The notes under the pieces are model-generated. The model did no database searches. It was not told where the DNA came from and saw nothing but the letters and a program-made list of their open reading frames with translations. A stretch of 64,000 nt of DNA, from NCBI GenBank assembly GCA_026692665.1, contig JAPLOF010000038.1:1-64000 (forward strand), read 5' to 3'. The stretch is from Planctomycetota bacterium. GTDB lineage: Bacteria; Planctomycetota; UBA1135; GCA-002686595. The first letter of the stretch is position 1, and each line of letters starts with the position of its first letter. Positions 48,709 to 57,802 of this stretch are shown piece by piece. Both the position numbers and the translations under genes were made by a program.

Positions 48709-48905
48709 ACGACCTCCTCCTGCACCTCGTGCTCTTCGTCGTCATCGGAGCCGGGATCGTCGCGCTCGCGGCCTTCTACTCCGAGCCCGACGATGCGAAG
48801 GCCCTGCGCGTGCTGCCGCGGCGCTTCGGAGTCTTCGCCTTGGGCTGCGCCATCCTCGCCGTGCTGCTCATCGTGGCCGAGCACACCGTGGCGAGCGTGC
48901 ACTGA
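48705..48905 (+). CDS. 66-residue membrane protein, TTG start
   Basis: Two membrane helices are seen: LLLHLVLFVVIGAGIVALAA (residues 4-23) and FGVFALGCAILAVLLIVAEH (residues 42-61), with a short basic loop DDAKALRVLPRR between them. It follows the upstream membrane protein with a TTGA overlap and has no independent start, so it is probably translated by coupling and may form a complex with it. I do not recognise the family. An ATG start at 48793 would split the loop and remove the first helix, so TTG 48705 is preferred. Confidence 0.65.
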   Translation: MNDLLLHLVLFVVIGAGIVALAAFYSEPDDAKALRVLPRRFGVFALGCAILAVLLIVAEHTVASVH

Positions 48906-48933
48906 GAGCGAGCGAGCGTTCACGGAGAGCTAC

Positions 48934-49884
48934 TCAAGCGAGCCGGCGGTAGAGCCCGCCCGGGCCTCGCGCCACCCGGCCGGCCAACTCCAACTCGACC
49001 AGCGCCATCAGCACCTGGGTGCCTTCGAGTCCGAGTCGCGCGGCGAGGTCGCTCACGTCCTGGGTCTCTCCCTCGAGCGCCGCGAGGATCGTGCGCGCCG
49101 CTTCCGACAGGGAACTCCCTTCGTCCGCGGCCGGGCCGGGACCCGCGGCCACGGCCCCCAGGACCTCGCTGACGATCTCGTCGGGCGACTCGACCAACGC
49201 GGCGCCTTCGCGCAACAGCTTGTGCGTCCCACGCGACAGGGGGTGGTCGACGCGACCCGGCAGGGCCCACACGTGTCGCCCCTGGTCCGCGGCCCAGCGG
49301 GCGGTGATCAGCGACCCCGAAGCCGCCGCGGCCTCGACGACGAGGACGCCCAGGCACAGCCCCGAGATCAGCCGATTCCGAAGCGGGAAGTGGTGCGGAC
49401 GCGGGTCCGTGCCGGGCTGGAACTCGCTCAGGAGGAGCCCGGACACGGCCAGGCGCCGCGCGATCTCGCCAGCGGGCCAGGGGCGGTCCACGGCGCTGCC
49501 GAGCACGGCCAGCGTGGCCCCGCCCGCGTCCAGAGCGGCGGCGTGCGCGGCCTGGTCGATCCCGCGCGCCATGCCGGAGACGACGACGATGCCGGCCCGC
49601 GCCAGCTCACGGCCGAAGCGGGCCGCCTGGGCCTCGCCGTAGGGACTCGGCCCGCGAGTCCCCACGATGGCGACGCGCGGATGCCGGTCGATCAGCTCGA
49701 TCCGGCCGCGCAGCCAGAGGCGGTCGGGGACGCACTCGATCTGGGACAGCTCGGTCGGCCAGGACCGGCCGCCGGGCTCGACGCACAGGAGATCGCTCGG
49801 AGGCCTCACCCTCCGCAGACGTACGCAGATCGAACCGGTCGCGGGGGATCCCGGGAAAATCGTGGGCCTCGAAATGCGCAACAA
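48934..49884 (-). CDS. dprA: DNA processing protein DprA
   Basis: 316 residues. The Rossmann-like core has VAIVGTRGPSPYGEAQAARF, VVSGMARGIDQAAHAAALDA, TLAVLGSAVDRPWP and FPLRNRLISGLCLGVLVVEA with SGSLITARWAADQGRHVWAL, all diagnostic of DprA/Smf. The C-terminus (SEAARTILAALEGETQDVSD) is the winged-helix DprA_WH domain. DprA loads RecA on incoming single-stranded DNA during natural transformation. The N-terminal SAM domain of some homologues is absent. The start is uncertain: about 50 residues precede the first strand. It is divergent from the BamE-like gene and convergent with the small membrane gene. Confidence 0.9.
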   Translation of the reverse strand: MLRISRPTIFPGSPATGSICVRLRRVRPPSDLLCVEPGGRSWPTELSQIECVPDRLWLRGRIELIDRHPRVAIVGTRGPSPYGEAQAARFGRELARAGIVVVSGMARGIDQAAHAAALDAGGATLAVLGSAVDRPWPAGEIARRLAVSGLLLSEFQPGTDPRPHHFPLRNRLISGLCLGVLVVEAAAASGSLITARWAADQGRHVWALPGRVDHPLSRGTHKLLREGAALVESPDEIVSEVLGAVAAGPGPAADEGSSLSEAARTILAALEGETQDVSDLAARLGLEGTQVLMALVELELAGRVARGPGGLYRRLA

Positions 49885-49977
49885 TTCCCGCGACCAGAAT
49901 CGGGTCCGAGCGGTCCAGAGGATGCGGGCTCACCGCGTCCACCTCCCATCCCAGACGACCGCGCATCGAGGAGAACC

Positions 49978-50331
49978 ATGAAGAACGCACTCGCCCTGTC
50001 CCTCGCGCTCGTCGCGAGCAGTCTCCTGTCAGCCTGCATCGTGAACGTCGATTCGCACAAGGAACGGACCGGGCGCTACGTCAGCTCCGCGACGCTCCAG
50101 CAGATCGAGCCGGGCCGCAGTCAGGACTACGTTCGCGCGCTCCTCGGAGAGCCGACGTCCCGGACCAAGGTCGAAGCCGCGACGGAGATCTGGAAGTGGA
50201 CGTACAGCGAGACCAAGACCCGCCAGGGCCAGCTGATCTTCGTGTTCGACACCGACGAGAGCGAGCGCGTCGAAGGCGCGACGTACGTCGAGTTCCAGGA
50301 CGGTCTCGTGCGGAAGACCTGGCAGGACTGA
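49978..50331 (+). CDS. SmpA/OmlA (BamE-like) lipoprotein
   Basis: 117 residues. MKNALALSLALVASSLLSAC is a lipoprotein signal. The mature domain LQQIEPGRSQDYVRALLGEP to WKWTYSE is the SmpA/OmlA fold, in which I-x-x-G-x-S/T and the L-G-x-P turn are typical of BamE and related BLIP-like domains. E. coli BamE is a subunit of the outer-membrane beta-barrel assembly complex, so its presence suggests an outer membrane. GAGGAGAACC directly precedes the ATG, a clear ribosome binding site. Divergent from dprA. Confidence 0.82.
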   Translation: MKNALALSLALVASSLLSACIVNVDSHKERTGRYVSSATLQQIEPGRSQDYVRALLGEPTSRTKVEAATEIWKWTYSETKTRQGQLIFVFDTDESERVEGATYVEFQDGLVRKTWQD

Positions 50332-50365
50332 GGTCGCGCAGGCCCGCCCGCGCGGGCGGTTCCAG

Positions 50366-51157
50366 CTACTGCTTCCCGCCGTCTCCGCGCTCGCCACCGC
50401 GGCGACGCTCTTTCCCGGCCTCTCCTTCGGCCGAGGGCTTGGCCCAGTACTGCTGCCATCGGCGCGACAGCTCCTTGGGTTCCGCGGCCGGCTCCGGGGC
50501 GATCTTCAGGTTGGACTTGTTCTCGCGGTACCAGACCAGCCACAGATCGCGAGATTCACCCTGATCGGCGCCGCTGAGGGACCAGAGCGCGAGGCGGAAG
50601 TCCTTCATGAACGGCTGGATCTTCTGCGGGCCCGCGATCTCCATCAGGTCGGTCAGGGCCTTCAAGGCTTCCTTCGTGCGCACCTTGCCGAGCCCCAGGA
50701 TCTTCGCCTGGATCACTTGCGCGTCCGGCGCGGACCACGGGTTCTCGGTCAGGAGCTCGATCGAACGCGGGCTCCCGTGCTGGCCGACCGCGCGGAGCAG
50801 CGTGGCGTACAGCGGCAGGTCGTCCTTCGCGGCCTTGACCTTCGCGCGCGCGAGGAGCTCGTCGAGCGCCTTCTCGTGGGCGTTGAAGCGCAGCGCCTCG
50901 ATGGCGGCCTTCTGCACCGAGACGTCCTTGTCGTCCAGTCCGCGGCCCAGGTAACGGACCACCTCGGCGTCGGCCAGGTTCGCGGCGGCCTCGATCGCGC
51001 GAATGCGCGGGCCGGCATCGGTTTTCGCGAAGGCCTCCTTCAGCTGGACGAGCGCGCTCTTCACCTGCTCGGCGTCGACCGAGATGGGCTTCGGCGGGGT
51101 CTGGGACTGCGGACCCGGGAACAGGGCGGCGCCAGCGAGGAGGAGCGGGAGGATCAT
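50366..51157 (-). CDS. exported HEAT-repeat protein
   Basis: 263 residues with a short signal peptide (MILPLLLAGAALFPGPQSQT). The body consists of paired helices such as AEVVRYLGRGLDDKDVSVQK and AAIEALRFNAHEKALDELLA, the regular 30-residue spacing of HEAT repeats. A C-terminal region with WSLSGADQGESRDLWLVWYR precedes a basic, glycine-rich tail (GKERRRGGERGDGGKQ). It is likely a periplasmic protein-binding scaffold; no enzyme domain is present. GGAGG precedes the ATG at 51157. Separated from clpC by 145 bp and a hairpin, so probably an independent transcript. Confidence 0.75.
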   Translation of the reverse strand: MILPLLLAGAALFPGPQSQTPPKPISVDAEQVKSALVQLKEAFAKTDAGPRIRAIEAAANLADAEVVRYLGRGLDDKDVSVQKAAIEALRFNAHEKALDELLARAKVKAAKDDLPLYATLLRAVGQHGSPRSIELLTENPWSAPDAQVIQAKILGLGKVRTKEALKALTDLMEIAGPQKIQPFMKDFRLALWSLSGADQGESRDLWLVWYRENKSNLKIAPEPAAEPKELSRRWQQYWAKPSAEGEAGKERRRGGERGDGGKQ

Positions 51158-51256
51158 GGTGAGTCGAGGAACCGGCGGGGCCGGGTTCGGTTGCGCGGGA
51201 TCGTACCGGGAGTGCGCGGGCCCGAACTCGGTCTCGACGCACCTCCCACCATGCAC

Positions 51257-51280
51257 GCAGGCCGCCCGTGGGCGGCCTGC
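51257..51280 (-). terminator. GC-rich hairpin downstream of clpC, possible terminator
   Basis: GCAGGCCGCCC (51257-51267) and GGGCGGCCTGC (51270-51280) are exact 11-nt complementary arms separated by GT. The hairpin lies 23 nt after the clpC stop. No T-run follows on the minus strand, so it may act with Rho or only stabilise the 3' end. Confidence 0.45.
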
Positions 51281-51302
51281 GGTCGGGAAACGGGGCCCTG
51301 GG

Positions 51303-53831
51303 TCAGGAGGCCGGGACCGGCTCCGAGGGCTTCGTCTGGCTGAACGCCAGGCTCGCGCCGTCGTCGCTCACGCGCACCGCGATCGGGTCGGCCGAGGGCG
51401 TGCCCATGCGCAGGATGTGCTCTGCGAGCGGATCCTCGACGAAGCGCTCGATCGCGCGGCGGAGCGGACGCGCCCCGTAATCCTCGCTGTAGCCCTTCGT
51501 GATGAGGAACTCGATCGCCTTGGGCTCGAAGTCGAGCCGGACACCCCGGTCGGCGAGGCGCTTGCGCACCTCGTCGAGTTGCAGGTGGACGATGCGCGCC
51601 AGGTCGTCGCTCGTCAGCGGGTTGAACACGACGAGCTCGTCGAGCCGGTTGATGAACTCCGGTCGGAAGTAGCGCTCGACCTCGATCATCACGTCGGCGC
51701 GCATGCGGTTGCGACGCTCGTCGTCGCTGGGCTTCGTGGCCTGGCTCAGGCGGTCGAAGCCGAGCTTGGCGCCCGACTTCATCTGCTGGGAGCCGAGGTT
51801 GCTGGTCATGATCAGGATCACGTTGCGGAAGTCGACGTGGCGGCCGAACGAGTCGGTCAGGCGTCCTTCCTCCATGATCTGGAGCAGCATGTTGAAGACG
51901 TCCGGGTGCGCCTTCTCGATCTCGTCGAGGAGGACCACCGAGTACGGACGTCGGCGCACCTTCTCGGTGAGCTGGCCGCCTTCCTCGTAGCCGACGTATC
52001 CCGGCGGGGCGCCGACGAGCCGCGAGGCGTTGTGCTTCTCCATGTACTCGCTCATGTCGATCGTGAGGAGCGCTTCCTCGCTGCCGAACATGAACTTGGC
52101 CAGCTGCTTGGCCAGGAAGGTCTTCCCGACGCCCGAGGGCCCGAGGAAGATGAACGAGCCCATCGGGCGCTTGGGGTCCTTCAGGCCCGAGCGCGAACGG
52201 CGCACGGCGCGCGCGATCGCGGTCACCGCGTCGAGCTGGTTGATCACGATGCCTCCGAGCTCCTTCTCCATCTGGAGCAGGCGATCGGCTTCGGCCTTCT
52301 CGAGGCGCGTCAGCGGGACACCGGTCATCTTCGAGACGGTCTCGGCGATCACCTCCGCCGTGACCTCGCCGACCTGCTCCTTGTCGGCCTGCTCGGAGCG
52401 CCAGCGATTCTGCATCTCCTCGCGCTTCTTCTTGAGCTGGTAGGCCTGGTCGCGGAGCTTCGCGGCCTTCTCGAAATCCTGGGCGCTGACGGCTTCGTCC
52501 TTGGCGCGCTCCAGGCGCTCGATCTCGGTCGAGACGTCGCGCAGATCTGGCGGCGCGACCATGGCCTTGATGCGCACGCGCGCACCGGCCTCGTCGATCA
52601 CGTCGATCGCCTTGTCCGGCAGGAAACGGTTGTTGATGTAGCGCGTCGAGAGTTCGACCGCCGTCTCCAGCGCCTCGTCCGTGTAGCGGACGCGGTGGTG
52701 GGCCTCGTACTTGTCGCGCAGGCCCTTCAGGATCTCGATCGTCTCCGTCGGGCTGGGCGGCTCGACGTTGACGGCCTGGAAGCGGCGCTCCAGCGCGCCG
52801 TCCTTCTCGATGTGCTTGCGATACTCGTCCAGCGTCGTCGCGCCGATGCACTGGATCTCGCCGCGCGACAGCGCCGGCTTGAGGACGTTGCTGGCGTCGA
52901 TCGCGCCCTCCGCGCCGCCCGCGCCGACCAGCGTGTGCAACTCGTCGATGAAGAGGACGACGTCGCGGACGCGGCGCACCTCGGTCATGACGGCCTTGAT
53001 GCGCTCCTCGAACTGGCCGCGGTACTTCGTGCCCGCGACCATGAGAGCCAGGTCGAGCACGACGATCCGCTTGTTGCGCAGGATGTCGGGCACGCGGTTC
53101 TCGATGATCTGCTGCGCGAGGCCCTCGACGATGGCCGTCTTGCCGACGCCCGGCTCGCCGAGCAGCACGGGGTTGTTCTTCGTGCGGCGCGAGAGGATCT
53201 GGATCACGCGTTCGATCTCGTTCGCGCGGCCGATCACGACGTCGAGCTTGCCCTCGCGGGCCAACTCGGTCAGGTCGCGGCCGAAGCTGTCGAGCGCGGG
53301 CGTCTTGCTCTTGCCCTGCGCCGGACCTCCGGCGCCCTGGGGCTTCTCGTTGCCCTCCTGCGCGCCGCCTTCTTCCTCCTCCTCGTCGTTGGACTCGGCG
53401 CCCAGGAAGTCGAGGACCTCCTCGCGCACGTCCTCGAGCTTGACCCCGAGGTTGAGGAGCACTTGGGCGGCGATGCCCTCGTTCTCCTTGATCAGGCCGA
53501 GCAGCAGGTGCTCCGTCCCGATGTAGTTGTGCCCGAGGTTGCTGGCCTCCTCCATGGAGAGCTCGAGCACCTTCTTGGCACGCGGCGTGAAGGGCAGCTG
53601 CCCGACGGAGACCATCGTGGATCCCGTCTTGACGATCTTCTCGACCTCGCTGCGAATCTTGGCGAGGTCGATGCCCATGTTCTTCAGGACATTGGCTGCG
53701 ACGCCGCTGCCTTCCTGAACGAGGCCCAGCAGGATGTGCTCGGTGCCGAGGTACTCGTGGTTGAACCTCTGGGCCTCCTGACGGGCCAGGTTCATCACCT
53801 TCTTGGCGCGGTCCGTGAAGCGGTCGAACAT
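51303..53831 (-). CDS. clpC: ClpC-type AAA+ unfoldase
   Basis: 842 residues. Two Clp_N repeats occupy residues 1-145 ([20 protein letters not shown] onward). The first ATPase domain has Walker A GEPGVGKT near residue 225; the UVR-like middle region is [20 protein letters not shown]; the second domain has Walker A GPSGVGKT near residue 560. An acidic linker ([14 protein letters not shown]) follows the N-domain. ClpC feeds substrates to ClpP in the cytoplasm. A GGAGAC ribosome binding site lies before the ATG. The mcsA gene lies 154 bp upstream, but mcsB and ctsR, the usual partners, are not here. Confidence 0.97.
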   Translation of the reverse strand: MFDRFTDRAKKVMNLARQEAQRFNHEYLGTEHILLGLVQEGSGVAANVLKNMGIDLAKIRSEVEKIVKTGSTMVSVGQLPFTPRAKKVLELSMEEASNLGHNYIGTEHLLLGLIKENEGIAAQVLLNLGVKLEDVREEVLDFLGAESNDEEEEEGGAQEGNEKPQGAGGPAQGKSKTPALDSFGRDLTELAREGKLDVVIGRANEIERVIQILSRRTKNNPVLLGEPGVGKTAIVEGLAQQIIENRVPDILRNKRIVVLDLALMVAGTKYRGQFEERIKAVMTEVRRVRDVVLFIDELHTLVGAGGAEGAIDASNVLKPALSRGEIQCIGATTLDEYRKHIEKDGALERRFQAVNVEPPSPTETIEILKGLRDKYEAHHRVRYTDEALETAVELSTRYINNRFLPDKAIDVIDEAGARVRIKAMVAPPDLRDVSTEIERLERAKDEAVSAQDFEKAAKLRDQAYQLKKKREEMQNRWRSEQADKEQVGEVTAEVIAETVSKMTGVPLTRLEKAEADRLLQMEKELGGIVINQLDAVTAIARAVRRSRSGLKDPKRPMGSFIFLGPSGVGKTFLAKQLAKFMFGSEEALLTIDMSEYMEKHNASRLVGAPPGYVGYEEGGQLTEKVRRRPYSVVLLDEIEKAHPDVFNMLLQIMEEGRLTDSFGRHVDFRNVILIMTSNLGSQQMKSGAKLGFDRLSQATKPSDDERRNRMRADVMIEVERYFRPEFINRLDELVVFNPLTSDDLARIVHLQLDEVRKRLADRGVRLDFEPKAIEFLITKGYSEDYGARPLRRAIERFVEDPLAEHILRMGTPSADPIAVRVSDDGASLAFSQTKPSEPVPAS

Positions 53832-53985
53832 GGTGTCTCCGGGGCCCGTGCGCGGTGAGGGACGACCGGGGGCGACGAGCCAGCGTCCACCGGTGCGGTG
53901 ATGGTAGCTAACTCTGGCCTTTCGGCCTTCAAGGTGCGCGAGGTGAAGGCGTGTCGGGATCGAATCCGCGCCAGCGCCCCGGCGG

Positions 53986-54570
53986 TCAAGTCTTTCGCGG
54001 TTCCTCGAGCTGCTTCAGTTCGTCGCGCAGCCGGGCAGCGTTCTCGTACGCCTCCTCGCGGATCGCGATCTCGAGCTTCTGCCGCAGATCGACCAGACGC
54101 TGTTCGCGCTCGAGCGCCAGCGCATCGGGCGGGGCGGGAGGGATCGCGGCGTCCGTGCCGGGCAGACGTCCCACGTGCTGGCGAGCGCCGTGCACACGTT
54201 CGAACACCTCGCCCAGGTGCGCCGCGAACGCGTCGTAGCACTGGGGGCATCCGAGACGCCCCTTGCGGCGGAACTCCTCCAGCTGGAGGCCGCATCCCGC
54301 GCACGTCGGGCCGCCCTTGCGCCGCGTCTGCTTGGCCGTGATCTGGAGGAGCTTCCAGATGTCCAGCTGCGCCTTCTGCAGCGCCGGTGCGTGGGGCAGG
54401 TCGAGCGTCTGCGCGCAGACCTCGCACAGGTGCTGCTCGCTGACCTGAGACGCTGCCTCACCCGGGGCCTGGGCGCCGTCGAGCGTGGCATCGGCCGGGG
54501 CGACCACCGGGGTGGCGATCTCGGTCACGTGCACCGTCGCGGCGTTCTTGAGGCAGTTCTGGCAGATCAT
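53986..54570 (-). CDS. mcsA: McsA-like UVR-domain zinc protein
   Basis: 194 residues. Four C-x2-C pairs (CQNC at the N-terminus, CEVC, CAGC and CPQC) form two zinc sites, as in McsA of Firmicutes. The C-terminal LVDLRQKLEIAIREEAYENA and ARLRDELKQLEE is the UVR motif. In Bacillus McsA is the activator of the McsB arginine kinase and acts with ClpC/CtsR in heat-shock control. Here it sits between murD and clpC without mcsB, so it may act as a direct ClpC adaptor. The ATG at 54570 (MICQNCLKNAATVHVTEI) is preferred because the first cysteine pair follows directly. Confidence 0.88.
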   Translation of the reverse strand: MICQNCLKNAATVHVTEIATPVVAPADATLDGAQAPGEAASQVSEQHLCEVCAQTLDLPHAPALQKAQLDIWKLLQITAKQTRRKGGPTCAGCGLQLEEFRRKGRLGCPQCYDAFAAHLGEVFERVHGARQHVGRLPGTDAAIPPAPPDALALEREQRLVDLRQKLEIAIREEAYENAARLRDELKQLEEPRKT

Positions 54571-54613
54571 TCCCGTTCGGCGCGGCCGGGCAGGCACGCG
54601 CGTTCCTTCAGGT

Positions 54614-56050
54614 CTAGCCCCCGCGACCCGCCTTGTCGAGACACCGCTCGGGTGTCTCCGGGGACGGGGCACGGAATCTCTCCAGGGACCTTCGGAACGT
54701 CAGGGCCCGCTCCTGGAAGTTCAGGTACTGGTCGTAGCTCGCGCAGGCGGGCGAGAAGAGCAACGCCTCGCCCGGTTCCAGCGCTTCGAAAGCGGCCTCC
54801 ACGGCCTCTGGAACGGTCGCCACGGCGCGCGCGTCGATCCCGGCGGCCTGGAAGGCCGCGCGCAGGAGTTCCCCGGCCTTACCGAAGGAAACCACCCGGC
54901 GCACCCGTCCCTGAGCGGATCGGACCAGGTCCTCGAGCGGCAGGTCCTTGTGCTTGCCCCCGACGAGGAGCGTGAAGCCCGGTTCCAGGGAGCCGAACAC
55001 CGCCAGGGTCGAGTCCGGGGTCGTCGAGACCCCGTTGTCCCAGACCCGGTGCCCGGCGAAGGTCCCGAGGTCCTGCATGCGATGGGGCAGAGCGGAGAGA
55101 CCCGGGATGGCCGCGAAGAGCCGCGCCGGATCGGCTCCCAGGAGGCGTGCGAGCCCCAGGGCCAGGAGGGTGTTGTCGCGCTGGAACGTGCCCGGGAGGC
55201 GCAGGTCGGCGACGCGCCCGAGCGGCTCGCGGTGAAAACGGAAGTGGCCCTCGCGCACGTTCAGCCCGCGGTCGGAGAGCCGGTTCGGGAACGCGTCGAG
55301 GCGTCGCAGGTTCGGGTCGCTCCAGGTCGCGAACCGCGGGTCCTCGGCGGACAGGACCGCCCAGCCGCCGGTCGCGGCCGAGAGCCCGAGGATGCGCCTC
55401 TTCGCCTCCGCGTACTGCTCCAGGGTGCCGTGGCGATCGAGGTGGTCGGCGAGTACGTTCGTCACGCAGACGGCTTCGACGCGCGGCGGGGTGCCCCGGC
55501 CGCCGAGTACGGCCGGAAGCGACTCGAGCTGGTAGGAGGAGATCTCGAGCACGACGACCTCGTCGGCCCGCATCGACTCGGCCGACTCGACCAGCGAACG
55601 GCCGATGTTCCCGCCCAGGTGCGCCCGCTGCCCGTCGGCGAGGAGCAGCTGGTGGAGCGTGTTGCAGGTCGAACTCTTGCCCTGCGTGCCCGTCACCGCG
55701 GCGATGCGCGCCGGGCACAGCTCGAGGAAGAGCGCGATCTCGCTCGTGATGGGCACCCCCGCCGCGCGCGCCAGGGAGAGCCACGCGTTCGACGGCGCGA
55801 CCGCCGGATTGGCGACGACGAGATCGGTCTCGGCGAAGTCCTCGCGGCGGTGCTCGCCGAGCACGAAACGCACGGGAATTCCCGCCAGTTCGGCGATGGC
55901 CGGCGCGAGTTCCGCGGCCGTGCGCGTATCCGTCACGGTCACGCGCGCTCCGCGCCGCGCGAGGAATCGAGCGACGGCCGCTCCGCCACCGAACAGCCCG
56001 AGCCCCTGCACGGTGACGCGGCGGCCTTCGAATTCGAAGCGTGTGGACAC
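54614..56050 (-). CDS. murD: UDP-N-acetylmuramoylalanine--D-glutamate ligase
   Basis: 478 residues. VTVQGLGLFGGGAAVARFLA is the N-terminal UDP-binding fold. The ATP site is VTGTQGKSSTCNTLHQLLLA, and HLGGNIGRSL, ISSYQLESLP and NVLADHLDRHG are the Mur ligase motifs that bind Mg2+ and substrate; LPHRMQDLGTFAGHRVWDNG and VSTTPDSTLAVFG mark the C-terminal domain. The enzyme adds D-glutamate to UDP-MurNAc-L-Ala in the cytoplasm, so this organism makes peptidoglycan precursors. No other mur genes flank it, which is unusual, since murD is normally in the dcw cluster. Confidence 0.95.
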   Translation of the reverse strand: MSTRFEFEGRRVTVQGLGLFGGGAAVARFLARRGARVTVTDTRTAAELAPAIAELAGIPVRFVLGEHRREDFAETDLVVANPAVAPSNAWLSLARAAGVPITSEIALFLELCPARIAAVTGTQGKSSTCNTLHQLLLADGQRAHLGGNIGRSLVESAESMRADEVVVLEISSYQLESLPAVLGGRGTPPRVEAVCVTNVLADHLDRHGTLEQYAEAKRRILGLSAATGGWAVLSAEDPRFATWSDPNLRRLDAFPNRLSDRGLNVREGHFRFHREPLGRVADLRLPGTFQRDNTLLALGLARLLGADPARLFAAIPGLSALPHRMQDLGTFAGHRVWDNGVSTTPDSTLAVFGSLEPGFTLLVGGKHKDLPLEDLVRSAQGRVRRVVSFGKAGELLRAAFQAAGIDARAVATVPEAVEAAFEALEPGEALLFSPACASYDQYLNFQERALTFRRSLERFRAPSPETPERCLDKAGRGG

Positions 56051-56129
56051 TCGGGGATCCCTCGCAGGCTCGGTGGTGTGGATCAGGTCGTGGGAGGGGG
56101 CTCTAGCCGCGGCGCGGTCGGTTCTTCGA

Positions 56130-56615
56130 TCAGTCCAGCGGCTTCGGCGGCGGCGGCGGCACGGGGACCGTGGACGGTCGCGGTCCGCTCGGTTCCGCGA
56201 GCCGCAGACTTTCCGCGCGCTGCAGCACCGCGGCGAGATCGGGTCGCGTGACCGGCCCGACGTCCTGCGCCATCGGGATCTCGATGCGCCGGATGTCCTT
56301 CCACCCGAAGGGCAGCAGGACTTCCGTCACGATGTCGATCGGGAAGATCAGGTACCAGGGCGCGTCGATCACGACTTGCCTCGAGGTCGTCGCGTAGCCC
56401 TGCTTGTAGAGCGTGATGCGCCGCGTGCCGTAGGCGTCGAAGGCGATCTCGTACGGCGTCGAGCCGACGATCGTGTCGTCGAGGCGCACGAGCGCGCCGG
56501 GTGGCGTCGAGGTGACGATCAGCTTGCGCTCCGTCGCGCAGCCGCCGAGGGGCAGCGCCGCCGCGACGACGAGCAGGCCGTACGCGCCTCGATCGCCTTT
56601 CCACCTCGCCCGCAT
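56130..56615 (-). CDS. PEGA-domain lipoprotein
   Basis: 161 residues. AYGLLVVAAALPLGGCATER is a lipoprotein signal. The next region LIVTSTPPGALVRLDDTIVG, STPYEIAFDAYGTRRITLYK is a PEGA domain, a small beta-sandwich often found on surface proteins. It is followed by a segment predicted to associate with the membrane (WYLIFPIDIVTEVLLPFGWK) and a proline-rich tail. Function unknown. ATG 56615 is preferred; the frame can be extended upstream only into the tRNA-Ser gene. A TAGAGA -10 box lies 7 nt before the ATG. Confidence 0.85.
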   Translation of the reverse strand: MRARWKGDRGAYGLLVVAAALPLGGCATERKLIVTSTPPGALVRLDDTIVGSTPYEIAFDAYGTRRITLYKQGYATTSRQVVIDAPWYLIFPIDIVTEVLLPFGWKDIRRIEIPMAQDVGPVTRPDLAAVLQRAESLRLAEPSGPRPSTVPVPPPPPKPLD

Positions 56616-56622
56616 GGGCTGC

Positions 56623-56628
56623 TCTCTA
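56623..56628 (-). promoter_or_regulatory. -10 element TAGAGA of the PEGA lipoprotein gene
   Basis: On the minus strand TAGAGA is followed by 7 nt and the ATG at 56615, so the transcript would start at or next to the start codon. It lies 62 nt downstream of the tRNA-Ser 3' end. Confidence 0.35.
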
Positions 56629-56690
56629 GAGGAGCGCGTTGCGAGCCGCAAGAGCGCACCGCGGACGCGCGACCCGCACGGAGCGGCGGA

Positions 56691-56782
56691 TGGCGGAGAG
56701 AGAGGGATTCGAACCCTCGGTACCCCTTGCGGAGTACACCGGCTTAGCAAGCCGGCGCTATCGGCCACTCAGCCATCTCTCC
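56691..56782 (-). tRNA. tRNA-Ser(GCU)
   Basis: 92 nt including an encoded CCA. The acceptor stem GGAGAGA pairs with TCTCTCC, followed by G and CCA. The anticodon loop reads CTTGCTAAG with anticodon GCT, decoding AGC/AGU. The long variable arm (GTACTCC-GCAA-GGGGTAC) is the class II form of serine tRNAs, and the T-arm has GGTTCGAATCC. Confidence 0.97.
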
Positions 56783-56914
56783 GCGAGTGGGGCGGGGAAT
56801 CCTAGCCGTGCCCCCGGGGGGCGGCAAGGCGAGCGGGGCGAGAGTGTGCGGATCCCGCTCGTGGGTGCGCCTCGCGGCCGGATCCGATGGCCGAGCGGGG
56901 TTCGCGCGCGCCGG

Positions 56915-57745
56915 TCACAGGACGACGGCGCGCGCCTGCACGAAGGCGTAGAAGAAGACCGCGTCGGGGTCGTGGGCGACGCGCTGGAGCTCGACCTTCA
57001 TGCCCTCGACGACCCGCTCGGAGACCTTGCCGGCCTCGCTCAGCCCGGCAGCGCCGGAGAGCAGGAGCTCGGTCCAGTACTCGAGGAACTCCGCGCGCTC
57101 GCCGGGGGCGCGGTTGTCCAGGTGGATCGGTTTCACCGCGACCTCGATGTCGCGGTACCCGACGGCCTGCAGCAGGTTCCCGAGCTTCGCGCCCACGAAC
57201 GGATCGCCGCGCAGCGCGATCTGGTGCTCGTTGAAGGCCTTCCAGTAGGTCAGCGTGTGCGGGCTGTACGGCTCGAGGAAGAACGTCGCGTTCTGGACTT
57301 CGGTGACGACGATGGGGGAGCCGGGTCGCAGCACGCGGCGCGCCTCGGAGAGGACCAGCATCGGGTCCGCGACGTGCTCGAGGATCCAGCACAGGAACGC
57401 GCCGTCGAACGTGTCCGCGTCGAAATCCAGGCTGCCCGCGTCGCCGGCGTGCAGCGCGTACCGGCCCTTCGCCCAGGGCAGCTTGCCGAGGTGCGCCTTG
57501 GCGCGCGCCAGGTTCGGGGCCGACGCGTCCACGCCCGTCACGTGCATCTCGGGATGACGCCGCAGGAGGATGTCCGTCTGAGCCCCTACGCCGCAACCGA
57601 TCTCCACGAGGTTCTTCGTGCGGCGGAACGGCATGCCCTCGTGGACGCGCGGTTCGAGGAAGCGCGCCTGCCGGTAGAGGCGGTCCTGCTCGTCGCGCGT
57701 GAAACCGTGGACGTAGCCGCGAGTCTTCTGGGGACGTTTCTTCAT
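56915..57745 (-). CDS. class I SAM-dependent methyltransferase
   Basis: 276 residues. Motif I is LVEIGCGVGAQTDILLRRHP near residue 47, then HVTGVDASAPNLARAKAHLG, DGAFLCWILEHVADPMLVLS and RRVLRPGSPIVVTEVQNATF, the standard Rossmann methyltransferase order. The substrate is unknown; the N-terminus YVHGFTRDEQDRLYRQARFL resembles methyltransferases acting on small molecules. No partner gene is adjacent. The ATG at 57745 begins MKKRPQKTRGYVHGFTRDE. It is divergent from the ATPase gene across a 56-bp region that contains a promoter and palindrome. Confidence 0.88.
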   Translation of the reverse strand: MKKRPQKTRGYVHGFTRDEQDRLYRQARFLEPRVHEGMPFRRTKNLVEIGCGVGAQTDILLRRHPEMHVTGVDASAPNLARAKAHLGKLPWAKGRYALHAGDAGSLDFDADTFDGAFLCWILEHVADPMLVLSEARRVLRPGSPIVVTEVQNATFFLEPYSPHTLTYWKAFNEHQIALRGDPFVGAKLGNLLQAVGYRDIEVAVKPIHLDNRAPGERAEFLEYWTELLLSGAAGLSEAGKVSERVVEGMKVELQRVAHDPDAVFFYAFVQARAVVL

Positions 57746-57762
57746 GGACGATCGGGCCGGGG

Positions 57763-57802
57763 TTGACGCTCGCTTTCAGCTAAGATAAAAACTTCTATCT
57801 TA
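57763..57802 (+). promoter_or_regulatory. promoter overlapped by an AT-rich palindromic operator
   Basis: TTGACG (57763-57768), a 17-nt spacer and TAAAAA (57786-57791) form a promoter whose start site would lie within a few bases of the ATG at 57802. Over it lies TAAGATA (57781-57787), AAAACTTC, TATCTTA (57796-57802), an inverted repeat with 7-bp arms that runs to the first base of the start codon. The element is strikingly AT-rich in this GC-rich genome. A repressor bound here would block both transcription and translation start. Confidence 0.5.

Noticed and set aside
51154-52851. Long second-frame protein opposite to or within clpC
   Set aside because: It overlaps the conserved ClpC domains and has no domain or start signal of its own.
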